From the NCBI GenBank assembly GCA_903910555.1, contig CAIVZZ010000004.1, forward strand, positions 62,001 through 126,000: 64,000 nucleotides of DNA, in the 5' to 3' direction. The notes beneath the pieces are model-generated. The model saw nothing but the letters and a program-made list of their open reading frames with translations. It did no database searches and had not been told where the DNA came from. Every line of letters starts with the position of its first letter. The stretch's first letter is position 1. This document shows positions 54,451 through 62,903 of this stretch, piece after piece. The stretch comes from an uncultured Gemmatimonadota bacterium. GTDB lineage: Bacteria > Gemmatimonadota > Gemmatimonadetes > Gemmatimonadales > Gemmatimonadaceae. The translations under genes and the position numbers were made by a program.

Positions 54451-54501
54451 GAGGAGAGAGTGTAACGGATTCTAAAGTTTCGCGCCGCACGATACGAAAC
54501 T

Positions 54502-54531
54502 TTGACATTCAGGGCGCGTATTCAATACGAA
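54502..54531 (+). promoter_or_regulatory. Possible promoter upstream of the structured gap
   Basis: TTGACA (54502-54507) and TACGAA (54526-54531) are 18 bases apart. A transcript from here would contain the hairpin at 54583 and the palindrome at 54677 before the start of the dehydrogenase gene at 54991. The -10 box is poor. Confidence 0.3.
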
Positions 54532-54582
54532 CGCGATGCAACCATTTGGACGTACAGGTGTTCTAATCCTGTAGAAGGAATA

Positions 54583-54660
54583 GGCGACGGGCAGGGAGTA
54601 CTGCGGTGCAGGCCGGTGCTGGTGGGGGGCCGGCCTCCTGTGTACTGACTGCCCGTCGCC
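54583..54660 (+). other. Stable nested hairpin, possible structured RNA
   Basis: A 12-bp perfect outer stem (GGCGACGGGCAG with CTGCCCGTCGCC) holds a second 5-bp stem (AGTAC/GTACT, 54597-54601 with 54642-54646) and an inner 7-bp stem (AGGCCGG/CCGGCCT, 54610-54616 with 54630-54636). No T-run follows, so it is not a standard terminator. I could not match it to SRP RNA, 6S RNA or a known riboswitch. It lies in the divergent gap. Confidence 0.4.
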
Positions 54661-54676
54661 AATTCCGTTAACGGCA

Positions 54677-54926
54677 GAGGTGAGTGGGAGTTGAGAATGA
54701 GAGGTGAGTCTGAGAGGGAGGGATGAGTTGGAGAACGCTCAGTGGGAGTTTGAGGGGCGAGAGTGAGGCAGAGAGGGAGTAAAGTGGGAGTGGGATCCTA
54801 ATCGATTCCCACTCGCACTTTGCTCCCTCTTTCGCTCACTCTCGCCACTCAAACTCCCACTTTACTTGCTCCAACTCATCCCTCCCTCTCTAACTCACCT
54901 CTCATACTCAACTCAGATCTCACCTC
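54677..54926. repeat. 250-bp low-complexity palindrome, family D
   Basis: Arms of about 120 bases. The left arm is purine-rich (GAGTGGGAGTT, GAGAGGGAGGGATGAGTTGG and GAGAGTGAGGCAGAGAGG are parts), and the right arm is its complement, rich in C and T. Identity between the arms is high, with small insertions; the core is around GGATCCTAATCGATTCC. The left strand is almost free of C. Can form a long cruciform or triplex, or a 120-bp RNA hairpin. Only 64 bases separate it from the start of the dehydrogenase gene. Confidence 0.85.
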
Positions 54927-54990
54927 AGATTTCACCTCTCCCTTCAGCCGGACCCTAGCGTGTAGTCCGTATTCCGATGACTTTTCCGGA

Positions 54991-55881
54991 ATGCCCCCCA
55001 TCGCATTTCTCGGCCTCGGCGCAATTGGCGCCCCTATGGCCAAACATCTCAAAAATCCGGACTTCGATCTCGTCGTTTGGAACCGGACTCCTTCAAAAGC
55101 TGCGGCGTTTGCCGCGGCAAACGGCGCGCGACACGCGAAAACACCGGCCGAAGCTGCGCGCGGCTGTCAGATAGTCATCACGTGCTTGCCGACCTCGCGC
55201 GAAGTCGCGTCGCTGCTCGATGGCCCCGACGGATTGCTCGCGGGCATGGCGAATGGCTCAATCCTCGTCGATTGCACCTCCGGTGATCCCGCCACATCGC
55301 GCGCAACCGCCGCGCGACTCGCGGAGAAAGGAATCGGATTTCTCGATGCTCCGGTTAGCGGTGGCGTTGTAGGCGCGGAAGCTGGCAAGCTCACCGTGAT
55401 GGTCGGCGGTGATGCGGCAACGCTCGAGCGCGCGATGCCGGCGCTCAACACGTTCGGTGAAAAAATCGTCCACTGCGGCCCCGTGGGCGCCGGCGATGCG
55501 ATCAAGGCTGTGAATCAAGCGATGCTCGCCGTGCACATCTGGAGCTTGGGCGAAGGAATGCTTGCGTTGTCAAAAGCCGGTGTGAAACCGGAAGTCGCGC
55601 TCGATGTGATCAACGCATCGAGCGGGCGCTCGAATGTCTCGATGAATCTCTTTCCGCAGCGCGTCATTGGCCGGGCGTTTCCACGAACGTTCAAGCTCGC
55701 GCTGATCGACAAAGACGTTCGCATTGCCGCACAGTTTTTGCGTGAACAGAATGTGCCGTCGCCGCTGACACAGCTGACGGCTGAACTCTTCGCCGCTGCG
55801 CACGCCGAGCTTGGAGAGGAGGCGGATCACGTCGAAGCGGTGAAAGTGATCGAGCGCACCGGCGGAGCGGAGATCAAGTGA
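54991..55881 (+). CDS. 3-hydroxyisobutyrate dehydrogenase-like NAD(P)-dependent oxidoreductase
   Basis: 296 aa. 6-phosphogluconate-dehydrogenase-like fold: IAFLGLGAIGAPMAKHL (nucleotide-binding GxGxxG, residues 4-20), VVWNRTPSKA, DAPVSGGVVGAEAGKLTVMVGG (substrate motif S122-G-G), and GDAIKAVNQAML with the catalytic Lys (near residue 172). Could act on 3-hydroxyisobutyrate, 2-hydroxy-3-oxopropionate or glyoxylate. The start ATG at 54991 is just after the family D palindrome; sequence upstream is in frame but is repeat DNA. Overlaps the next start (GTGA). Confidence 0.9.
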   Translation: MPPIAFLGLGAIGAPMAKHLKNPDFDLVVWNRTPSKAAAFAAANGARHAKTPAEAARGCQIVITCLPTSREVASLLDGPDGLLAGMANGSILVDCTSGDPATSRATAARLAEKGIGFLDAPVSGGVVGAEAGKLTVMVGGDAATLERAMPALNTFGEKIVHCGPVGAGDAIKAVNQAMLAVHIWSLGEGMLALSKAGVKPEVALDVINASSGRSNVSMNLFPQRVIGRAFPRTFKLALIDKDVRIAAQFLREQNVPSPLTQLTAELFAAAHAELGEEADHVEAVKVIERTGGAEIK

Positions 55882-57146
55882 GCGAAGTCAGCACGGCAGC
55901 CATGAGCCGCAGCGTGCCCGGTGCGCGCGTCGCTCCGCTCGAACAGATCCGCGCGCGTTTTCCGGCACTGGAACGAGTGCATGAAGGGAAGGCGGTTGCA
56001 TACTTCGACGGGCCCGGCGGAACGCAGGTGCCCAAGTCGGTCGTCGACGCAATGCGCGACTACCTGCTCCACCACAACGCGAACACCGACTGGGCATATC
56101 CGACGAGCGCAGAAACCGACGCGCTGATCGCAGCATCGCGCGTGGCGCTTGCCGATTTTCTGAATGCCGATGCATCGGAAATCGCGTTCGGCAACAACAT
56201 GACGACGCTCACGTTCCATCTCGCGCGCTCGCTCGGCGCCGCATGGGGACCTGGCGACGAAATCGTCATCACCGATCTCGATCACCACGCCAACATCGCG
56301 CCCTGGCGCCGCCTGGAGCAGGAGCGCGGCGTGACGATCAAACGGGTCGGTGTCGATCTCGAGCGCGGACAGCTCGACTGGGAGAGTCTCAAGAGCGCGC
56401 TCGGCACCCGCACGAAACTGCTCGCGATCGGCGCCGCATCAAATGCGCTCGGCACGATCAACGATGTCACGCGCGCGGCGCGACTCGCGCACGATGTTGG
56501 CGCGACGGTGTTTGTCGACGCGGTGCACTACGCGCCGCACGAACTCGTGGATGTTCGCGCGATCGACTGCGATTTCCTCGCGTGCAGCCCGTACAAGTTT
56601 TACGGGCCGCACACGGGCGTGCTGTTTGGGAAAAAAGAACGCATCGAGGCACTCGATGTTCCGCGTCTCGATCCCGCGCATAACAATTCGCCGGACCGCC
56701 TCGAGACGGGCACGCTGAATCATGAGGGAATGGTTGGTGCCGCGGCGGCTGTCGATTTCTTTGCATCGCTCGCGACGGGCGCGACACGCCGCAAACGTCT
56801 CGAGACGGCGTTCGCCGGATTGCATTCGCGAGGACAGGAGCTGGTTCAGCGCCTTTGGTCGGGACTCTCCGTCATCAAAGGCGTCACGATGTACGGCCCG
56901 ACGCCCGATCAGCCGCGCACGCCGACGGTTTCGTTCACGATGCGCGGGAAGGCGTCGATCGATATCGCGCGGCATCTCGCGACGCGCGCGGTGTTTGTTT
57001 CGAACGGAGATTTTTACGCCGCGACGATTGTGGACCTGCTCGGCCACGCGGCCGACGGACTGCTGCGCGTGGGCTGCGCGTGTTACACGTCGGCGGATGA
57101 AGTTGAGCGGTTGATTGCGGCGGTCGCGGAACTGCAGGGCAGGTAG
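55878..57146 (+). CDS. Cysteine desulfurase-like class V aminotransferase
   Basis: 422 aa from GTG 55878 (a downstream ATG at 55902 is also possible). PLP enzyme of the class V fold type I. VAYFDGPGGTQVPKSVVDAM at the N-terminus, VITDLDHHANIAPWRRLEQE, VDAVHYAPHELVDVRAIDCDFLACSPYKFYGPHTGVLFGK with the PLP Lys near residue 243. It is the TIGR01976-type group (cysteine-desulfurase-like), distinct from IscS/SufS, so the true reaction is unsure. Coupled to the dehydrogenase gene. Confidence 0.88.
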   Translation: MSEVSTAAMSRSVPGARVAPLEQIRARFPALERVHEGKAVAYFDGPGGTQVPKSVVDAMRDYLLHHNANTDWAYPTSAETDALIAASRVALADFLNADASEIAFGNNMTTLTFHLARSLGAAWGPGDEIVITDLDHHANIAPWRRLEQERGVTIKRVGVDLERGQLDWESLKSALGTRTKLLAIGAASNALGTINDVTRAARLAHDVGATVFVDAVHYAPHELVDVRAIDCDFLACSPYKFYGPHTGVLFGKKERIEALDVPRLDPAHNNSPDRLETGTLNHEGMVGAAAAVDFFASLATGATRRKRLETAFAGLHSRGQELVQRLWSGLSVIKGVTMYGPTPDQPRTPTVSFTMRGKASIDIARHLATRAVFVSNGDFYAATIVDLLGHAADGLLRVGCACYTSADEVERLIAAVAELQGR

Positions 57147-57157
57147 CGCGCCGTCTG

Positions 57158-57270
57158 TAGTCTGCAGTCTAAGGTCTTCTGTCTAGCGTCTGAAAACCTG
57201 CGGTTTGCAGTTCACAACTGCGTACTGCGGGTTTTCAGACGCTAGACAAAAGACACTAGACACAGACTCA
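57158..57270. repeat. Large palindrome, family B copy 2
   Basis: A 113-bp inverted repeat between convergent genes. The arms read GTCTAGCGTCTGAAAACC and its complement GGTTTTCAGACGCTAGAC; the outer part AGTCTGCAGTCTAAGG pairs with CTAGACACAGACT. It stops exactly at the TGA of the kinase gene (57268-57270). The core differs from the 53413 copy. Confidence 0.85.
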
Positions 57271-60200
57271 CCGCTTTCCCTCAACCCCCGTCAACTTCGC
57301 CAACCGCGCCTTTGCATCGGCAACTTTTGGCTGCAGTTCCGGATCCGCGTTCTTCCACAAGTCGACAAACTTGGTGTAGTTCTCCGCAGCTTTCGTCCTG
57401 TCGCCTTTGTTTTCCCAGAGTTCACCCAGCCGGCGGTACGACAGCGCCAGGAAGTATTGATCGTTGTTCATCTTCCCCATGATCGACGTCGCGCCGGTGT
57501 AGCGCGTGAGCGTGGCAATCGCCGAGTCCGGCTGCCCGGCGAGATCGAACACCATGCCGAGTAGCGGCGCGACGCACGTGGTGCACGATCCAACGTCAGC
57601 CGCGCGCAATTCCGTTATCGCATCGGGGTAACGTTTCTCCGCGATGGCGATCATCGACTTCATCGAATGACGGTTCGCGTCTGCATTCTCGGCCGGCATC
57701 GTTCCGGCGGTCGTCTCGAACTCGGTGAGCATCGCGCGCGCGAGATCGGGGCGGCCCGCGAAGCTGTAGATCTGCGCGAGGCTGGCGTATGGGCGCGTGA
57801 GCGGCGGCATCGAGGAGAGCGGTTTGCGCTGCAGCGCGCCCTGGAGGATCGAGATCGCGCGTGCGTTGTCGCCGAGGAACCACGCTTCCACCATCGCGGA
57901 GTCGGACGCGAGGCCGAGCGTACGATCGGGATAACCGCGTTTCTCGAGAAGCTTCGCGCCGTCGCCATCGAGTCGAAGCGCCTCGTGCACGCGCCCGCGC
58001 GTGACGGCCACCGCTTTTTCAACCACGATCTTCGTGCCCATCAAATCGAGCATCGCGGGATTCGCATTGGAAACCGAATCGGCGTACGCGGCGGCCATGT
58101 CGTACGCGGTGCGGCTCCAGAGAAAGTTCACGTGATCCATCGCGACGCGCGGATTGTTCCCCGACGCCCTCAGCGACGCTGTGAATGTGCTCTCGGCGGC
58201 CGGCATTTTGCCCTGCTCGGCCTGGTATTGCAGGAGGTTGTTGTACGCCGTGAGCGCGGTCGGATTCGACGCGATCGAGCGGCGGAGCAGCCCTTCAGCG
58301 CCGGAGAAGTCCCGGTCCTGCGCGTAAATCAGCGCGAGATTGTTCAGCGCCGCGTACTGTGTCGGCCACTTGGTGAGCAGTTCCTCGAGCGCGGCGCGCG
58401 CTTTCGCGCGATCGGGGTTCGGGCCCTGCGTGTAGTAGGTGCCGATCGTGAGGTACTTCTCAACTTCCGGAAGGTGATCGCGCATCGCGTACGCGCGCTC
58501 GAGCGCGTCGATCTGCGCGGCGCGATCGCGACCGGAATTTCCAAGCGCGATCGCAAGCGCGCGGTATGCAGATGCAAAAGTCGTATCGAGTGCGACCGCC
58601 GCTTTGAACAGCGGAATCGCCTTGTCGAGATCGCGCTCGAGGTTCATCGCGCGCAGCCCCTCGGTGTACTTCTGCAGCGCCGGCAGTGATGCGGTCGTGA
58701 CCTGCGCGAGTTCCGCGGTCGATTGCAAGTGCTTCAGCGACTCGCCCATCTTCCCGCGCAGCTGGTGCGTGAGCTTGCCGATCGTTGGGATCAGATCGGC
58801 GACGGACGACGCGCCCGCCGAAAGGGACGCGAGATCAGCACCCGTGTCGGCGGGCGACAACTTCATCGTCACGAGGAAGCCACCGCCGGTGACGGCGTGG
58901 ATATCGCCGGAGACGATTGCCTTAATCCCCTCGCGCCGCGCGATCTCACGCGCGACGCCGGTGTCGACGCGCGTGTTTGGCGCGCGCTGCATTCGCTGGA
59001 GCGCACCCATCGCGACCGCCGGCGTGACGACCGAAACGATCGGCGACTGCCCGAGATCCGCGCGCACGGCCTCGGATGCCGCGGCGCCGAGCGTGCTGTC
59101 GCCGCTCGCCGTGAACTCGGCAACGAGAATCTTGTCCTTGTCCTTCATTTTGCCCGAACCCATCAGCGACGCAAATGGCCCGATCCCCTCGGCGCGCAGG
59201 GTCATTGCTATCGCGACGAACGCGATGAATGCGGCAAACCCATAGCCGCAGACCGACGCGCAGCGGCGCCATGAAATCCAATGCAGGATTGCCGTCGCGA
59301 GAATCAGCGGCAGCACGAGCGCCATCATCATCATCGATGCGGGCAGCACCCAATCGGGGAGACCGATTCCAACGATGGCAGCCTTCGCGATCACGAACAT
59401 CGCTGCGAACGCGGCAACCCAGATCATGAGCGCGCGGCGCAGCGCACCGGGGCCGCTCATCGCCTGCATCGACTCGAGTGAACCCGTGCTCGTCACGGAG
59501 TCGAGTTGACGGCTCACATCGGCCGCGTTCTGCGGACGCTTATCCGGATCTTTCTCGAGACACTGCATCACAAGATGTGCGAGCGCGGGCGGCGTGTCCG
59601 GGCGCAGGTCGGAAACCGGCTCGGGGCGCTGGCTCATATGCGCGGCGAGCAGTTTCTGCGGCGAAAGCCCCGCGAATGGTGTGCGGCCGGTGAGCAGTTC
59701 GTACGCCATGCAGCCGAACGAATAGATGTCGGCGCGATGATCGGCGCTCGGATCGGCGGCGGACTGCTCCGGGGACATGTACGCCGGCGTTCCGATCGAC
59801 GTACCGATTTGTGTGAGCATCGATCCGTCTTCGGACGACGCGCGCGACGCACTCAGAGCTTTCGCGATTCCGAAGTCGATTACAGCGGCTGCGCCGCCGG
59901 TGAGCACGACATTGTCCGGCTTGATGTCGCGGTGCACGACGAGCCGCTCATGCGCGTAGCCCAGCGCTTTCGAAACATCGCGCAGAATGCTGACGACCTC
60001 GGCGATCGGCAGCGGTCCGCGCGCGATCTTCGCGCGGAGCGATTCGCCGTCGACGAACGGCATCGTGTAGTATGGCACGCCGCTCATTTCGCCCGCGGTC
60101 AGCACGGGCACGATGTGCGGATGCTGAAGACTCGCGGCGAGCTGGATCTCGCGTTTGAACCGATCGACGTTCACACCGGCGCCGAGTTCGATCGGCACGA

Positions 60201-60333
60201 CTTTGATTACGACTTTGCGGCCGAGCGCGATTTCGGTGGCGGTGAAGACACGCGACATGCCGCCGCCGCCGAGCTCCTGGCCGACGGTGTACGCGGATCC
60301 GAGGGCCTGTTGCAACTGGTCGCGCAGTTCCAT
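57268..60333 (-). CDS. Membrane-bound Ser/Thr protein kinase with C-terminal TPR-like repeats
   Basis: 1021 aa. Kinase domain 14-280: glycine loop GQELGGGGMSRVF, catalytic Lys K44 (VVIKVV), HRDIKPDN with D136, DFG at 153-155, GTPAYMSPEQ activation segment end, and DIYSFGCMAYELLTGRTPF. A set of four to five hydrophobic segments (about 300-400) anchors the protein, and the outer part (about 400-1021) has TPR-like helical repeats (ALIYAQDRDFSGAEGLLRRSIASNPTALTAYNNLL). A pattern typical of Gemmatimonadota/Acidobacteriota kinases. Stop adjoins family B palindrome. Confidence 0.9.
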   Translation of the reverse strand: MELRDQLQQALGSAYTVGQELGGGGMSRVFTATEIALGRKVVIKVVPIELGAGVNVDRFKREIQLAASLQHPHIVPVLTAGEMSGVPYYTMPFVDGESLRAKIARGPLPIAEVVSILRDVSKALGYAHERLVVHRDIKPDNVVLTGGAAAVIDFGIAKALSASRASSEDGSMLTQIGTSIGTPAYMSPEQSAADPSADHRADIYSFGCMAYELLTGRTPFAGLSPQKLLAAHMSQRPEPVSDLRPDTPPALAHLVMQCLEKDPDKRPQNAADVSRQLDSVTSTGSLESMQAMSGPGALRRALMIWVAAFAAMFVIAKAAIVGIGLPDWVLPASMMMMALVLPLILATAILHWISWRRCASVCGYGFAAFIAFVAIAMTLRAEGIGPFASLMGSGKMKDKDKILVAEFTASGDSTLGAAASEAVRADLGQSPIVSVVTPAVAMGALQRMQRAPNTRVDTGVAREIARREGIKAIVSGDIHAVTGGGFLVTMKLSPADTGADLASLSAGASSVADLIPTIGKLTHQLRGKMGESLKHLQSTAELAQVTTASLPALQKYTEGLRAMNLERDLDKAIPLFKAAVALDTTFASAYRALAIALGNSGRDRAAQIDALERAYAMRDHLPEVEKYLTIGTYYTQGPNPDRAKARAALEELLTKWPTQYAALNNLALIYAQDRDFSGAEGLLRRSIASNPTALTAYNNLLQYQAEQGKMPAAESTFTASLRASGNNPRVAMDHVNFLWSRTAYDMAAAYADSVSNANPAMLDLMGTKIVVEKAVAVTRGRVHEALRLDGDGAKLLEKRGYPDRTLGLASDSAMVEAWFLGDNARAISILQGALQRKPLSSMPPLTRPYASLAQIYSFAGRPDLARAMLTEFETTAGTMPAENADANRHSMKSMIAIAEKRYPDAITELRAADVGSCTTCVAPLLGMVFDLAGQPDSAIATLTRYTGATSIMGKMNNDQYFLALSYRRLGELWENKGDRTKAAENYTKFVDLWKNADPELQPKVADAKARLAKLTGVEGKR

Positions 60334-60380
60334 CCCGAGAAGCTACGGGCGAGAGCTGAGAGGGGGAAGGAACTACAACT

Positions 60381-60510
60381 GCCCGACGTCAGACGTTAGC
60401 GGTGAGCATGTAGCTACGAGACAACGACTTCATGACAGATCAGCGCGCGAATCTGTGATGAAGTCGTTCGCTCGCAGCTAGCAACCGATAGCTAACGTCT
60501 GATGTCGGGC
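60381..60510. repeat. Large palindrome, family C copy 2
   Basis: A 130-bp inverted repeat. The left arm GCCCGACGTCAGACGTTAGC pairs with GCTAACGTCTGATGTCGGGC on the right; inner arms read CGAGACAACGACTTCATGAC and its near complement. Between the starts of the kinase gene and the end of the GH13-like gene on the minus strand, so it may terminate the latter. It resembles the element at 50257. Confidence 0.85.
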
Positions 60511-60512
60511 TG

Positions 60513-61658
60513 TTATCTGTTAGCTCGCTTCTCGGGGCTCGGCACAAACGGCTTCTTGTGCGAAACCCGCGTCTTTTCGAGTCCGCTCAAGAACAGTTCG
60601 TACTTCGACCCCGGATTCCACAGCACCCATCCGTCGTATCCCGCGTCGTAGACCGCGCGCTTCTGCTCGCGCAGTTCCTCGGGTCCGTACGGCGGCTTGC
60701 CGAGCGTGAACGCCTGCAGCCATGGGCGCACGCGTTCGCCGCTCAGGCCGAGCTTCACATTGCGCTCGTGTGCACTGAGGATTGCGGCGTGGATGATCGC
60801 GTACGGCTCCGCATTCGGATGCGCGACATTCAGCGAGCCCGGCGGATAGTGCGATGGATACGTCATCGGCAGGATCACGTCGGTGACAGGCGCAAGATGC
60901 TCCCACTGTTGTCCGACTTCGAGCGCGTTGGGAACAGTCGTCACAAGACCGAAAATATCCGCCGTCGTGCGGACGCCGAGTTTCGAGAGCCGCGAATGCG
61001 CGAGCGAAAGAAAATCCGCGAGCGCCTGCTCTTTGTTCTGTCCGTTCTGGTCCGGAAAGATTTGCGGCGGAAGCGATTTGTATGGCTCGGGGAACCGGAT
61101 GTAGTCGAACTGCACTTCGTTGAATCCAAGTCGAGCCATGTCTTCGGCGACATGGATGTTGTACTCCCAGAGCTCGTGATGATACGGATTCACCCAGAGC
61201 GTGCCTTTTTTATCGCGCCACGGCGTGCCGTCGGCTTTGCGAATCGTCCACGCAGGATGCACGCGCGCGGTGACTGAATCCTTGAACACCACAATGCGCG
61301 CGACGGCGATGATGTGGTGTGCGTGGAGCGTATCGATCAATTCTTTGAGCTTCGGAATCGTTCCCGATTTTCCCGCGTTGTGCTGCAGTGACGTATCCGT
61401 TGGCGCGTAGTTCAGCCCGAACTCGTCTTTGATATCGATGATCAGTGCGTTGATCTCGGTTTGATCCGCGATCTGAATGAGCTGATGGATTCGCTTCGTG
61501 CTTTGCGCCGCGAAGCGGTTCACGTAGAGCCCGCGAACGATCTGCGTATCGGGCGCTGTCGAATGAACAGTTGGAGTAACCGCTGAGGCAGGGGCCTTCG
61601 ATGCACCCTGCGCGAACGCCGTCGAGCCCACAAAGAGGGCGAGGAGACTGTATTTCAC
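60513..61658 (-). CDS. Putative glycoside hydrolase (DUF4015/GH13-like)
   Basis: 381 aa, GTG start at 61658. Signal peptide MKYSLLALFVGSTAFAQG. TIM-barrel segments: RGLYVNRFAAQSTKRIHQLIQIAD, EINALIIDIKDEFG (with the D-x-K-D-x-F/G pattern), HIIAVARIVVFKD, FNEVQFDYIRFPE (acidic Asp, the usual catalytic site in this family), DVILPMTYPSHYPPGS. It resembles DUF4015/COG1306 proteins found in many phyla; the substrate is unknown. The last bases precede the family C palindrome. Confidence 0.85.
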   Translation of the reverse strand: MKYSLLALFVGSTAFAQGASKAPASAVTPTVHSTAPDTQIVRGLYVNRFAAQSTKRIHQLIQIADQTEINALIIDIKDEFGLNYAPTDTSLQHNAGKSGTIPKLKELIDTLHAHHIIAVARIVVFKDSVTARVHPAWTIRKADGTPWRDKKGTLWVNPYHHELWEYNIHVAEDMARLGFNEVQFDYIRFPEPYKSLPPQIFPDQNGQNKEQALADFLSLAHSRLSKLGVRTTADIFGLVTTVPNALEVGQQWEHLAPVTDVILPMTYPSHYPPGSLNVAHPNAEPYAIIHAAILSAHERNVKLGLSGERVRPWLQAFTLGKPPYGPEELREQKRAVYDAGYDGWVLWNPGSKYELFLSGLEKTRVSHKKPFVPSPEKRANR

Positions 61659-61678
61659 CGGTGTATATTAGTCGAATC

Positions 61679-62884
61679 GTGACGAAACTTCGCATGGTCA
61701 CCGGCAGGATTAGCGCTGCGTCGTTCGCGACGCTGATCGCCGCGCTGGCCGGAGTTGCGTGCGGAGGCGCCAAATCGCCGGCCCCGCCAACAGCAGATCT
61801 GATAATCGCGACCGCCGACTCGTCTTATTGGGTCACGAGCGGTGCACACGGTCTGCGGACCCGCGGCGTCCCGATGCTGCTCGCACGCATCGACGGACGC
61901 TTCCGCGAGATTTACGTCGCCGACGACGACCGGTCGTATTTCGACGCCGTGCTCGTCGGCCAGCGCCTCTGGTCGCGCGATCTCGTGCGCGGCGATTCGG
62001 TCGAACTGTTCGCCGATACGCTTGTCCCGCGATTTGCGAAAGCGTACGCAAGGGCGCACCCCGACGACACGCCGCTCGCCAAGGACGACGAAACCGCGGC
62101 GCATCCGCGGATTTCGGTCACGGCGGACCTCGAAGTGATCGGCGTCCACGGACCCTACGTGTCGTACGAGTATCGCACCGACATGGACGTGACCGGCGAG
62201 CGCACGAACACCGATCGGCACACCGCCCGCCGTGCGGTGCTCGACGTGCGCACCGGAAAAGACGTGACGGTCGCCGCGCTGTTCGGCGGCGAGGCGGCCG
62301 GCCGCGCAGAAATCGCCGCGAACGCCGAGTGGAAGCTTGCCCGTGATTCTCTGCTCGCCCTTCGCGATGGACGGAGCACGCGCGCGCAGCACGCGGTGGC
62401 ATCGTTCACCTTCGACCCCACGAGCTTCACGATCGAATCGCGCGGCGGCGAGCCGCGTGTGGTGTACGCGGTGCCCGGCGAAGTTTCGCGCGGATCGATG
62501 AGCGCGGTCGAGCTGGAACCGCGCGCGGTGCCGGTGATGCCGTGGTGGAACGATCTCCGAACCGAACTGCCCGCGGGGCCGGATTCGCTCCTCACCTGGA
62601 AGCACCGCGGACTCGAACTCCGCGCGGTGCTTTCTGATGACGGTGATGTCGCACGCCTCACGCTCCGCGATTCAACGCGCACCGACTGGCGAGTCGGCGC
62701 CGTGACCGCGCCCGTCTGGCGCGTGATCTGGCTCGATGCAAATGTCAGCGCTGAAGATCGCAAAGCGCTCAAGCGCGCGTTCAATGATGCGTCGATGTAC
62801 TCCGACGATTCACGGATCGTGATGGCGCCACGGCGCGCGAAGCAGCACAATGCATTCGCGCTCGCGTCGTACCGTCACCGCTGA
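61679..62884 (+). CDS. Lipoprotein of unknown function
   Basis: 401 aa from GTG 61679 (an ATG at 61694 is also possible). Leader ends ALAGVACGG (lipobox near residue 24). The rest is a soluble beta-rich protein with paired repeats (LEVIGVHGPYVSYEYRTDMDVTG, HTARRAVLDVRTGKDVTVAALFGG), which resembles the DUF3298/RsiV-type body without clear match. Only 20 bases separate this start from that of the divergent GH13-like gene. A TATATT at 61664-61669 may be its -10. Confidence 0.65.
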   Translation: MTKLRMVTGRISAASFATLIAALAGVACGGAKSPAPPTADLIIATADSSYWVTSGAHGLRTRGVPMLLARIDGRFREIYVADDDRSYFDAVLVGQRLWSRDLVRGDSVELFADTLVPRFAKAYARAHPDDTPLAKDDETAAHPRISVTADLEVIGVHGPYVSYEYRTDMDVTGERTNTDRHTARRAVLDVRTGKDVTVAALFGGEAAGRAEIAANAEWKLARDSLLALRDGRSTRAQHAVASFTFDPTSFTIESRGGEPRVVYAVPGEVSRGSMSAVELEPRAVPVMPWWNDLRTELPAGPDSLLTWKHRGLELRAVLSDDGDVARLTLRDSTRTDWRVGAVTAPVWRVIWLDANVSAEDRKALKRAFNDASMYSDDSRIVMAPRRAKQHNAFALASYRHR

Positions 62885-62903
62885 TCAGCCGAGTATCTCA
62901 GCC

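Noticed and set aside
54583-54660. Signal recognition particle RNA or 6S RNA
   Set aside because: The conserved GGAA/AGCA loops of SRP RNA and the bubble of 6S RNA are absent.
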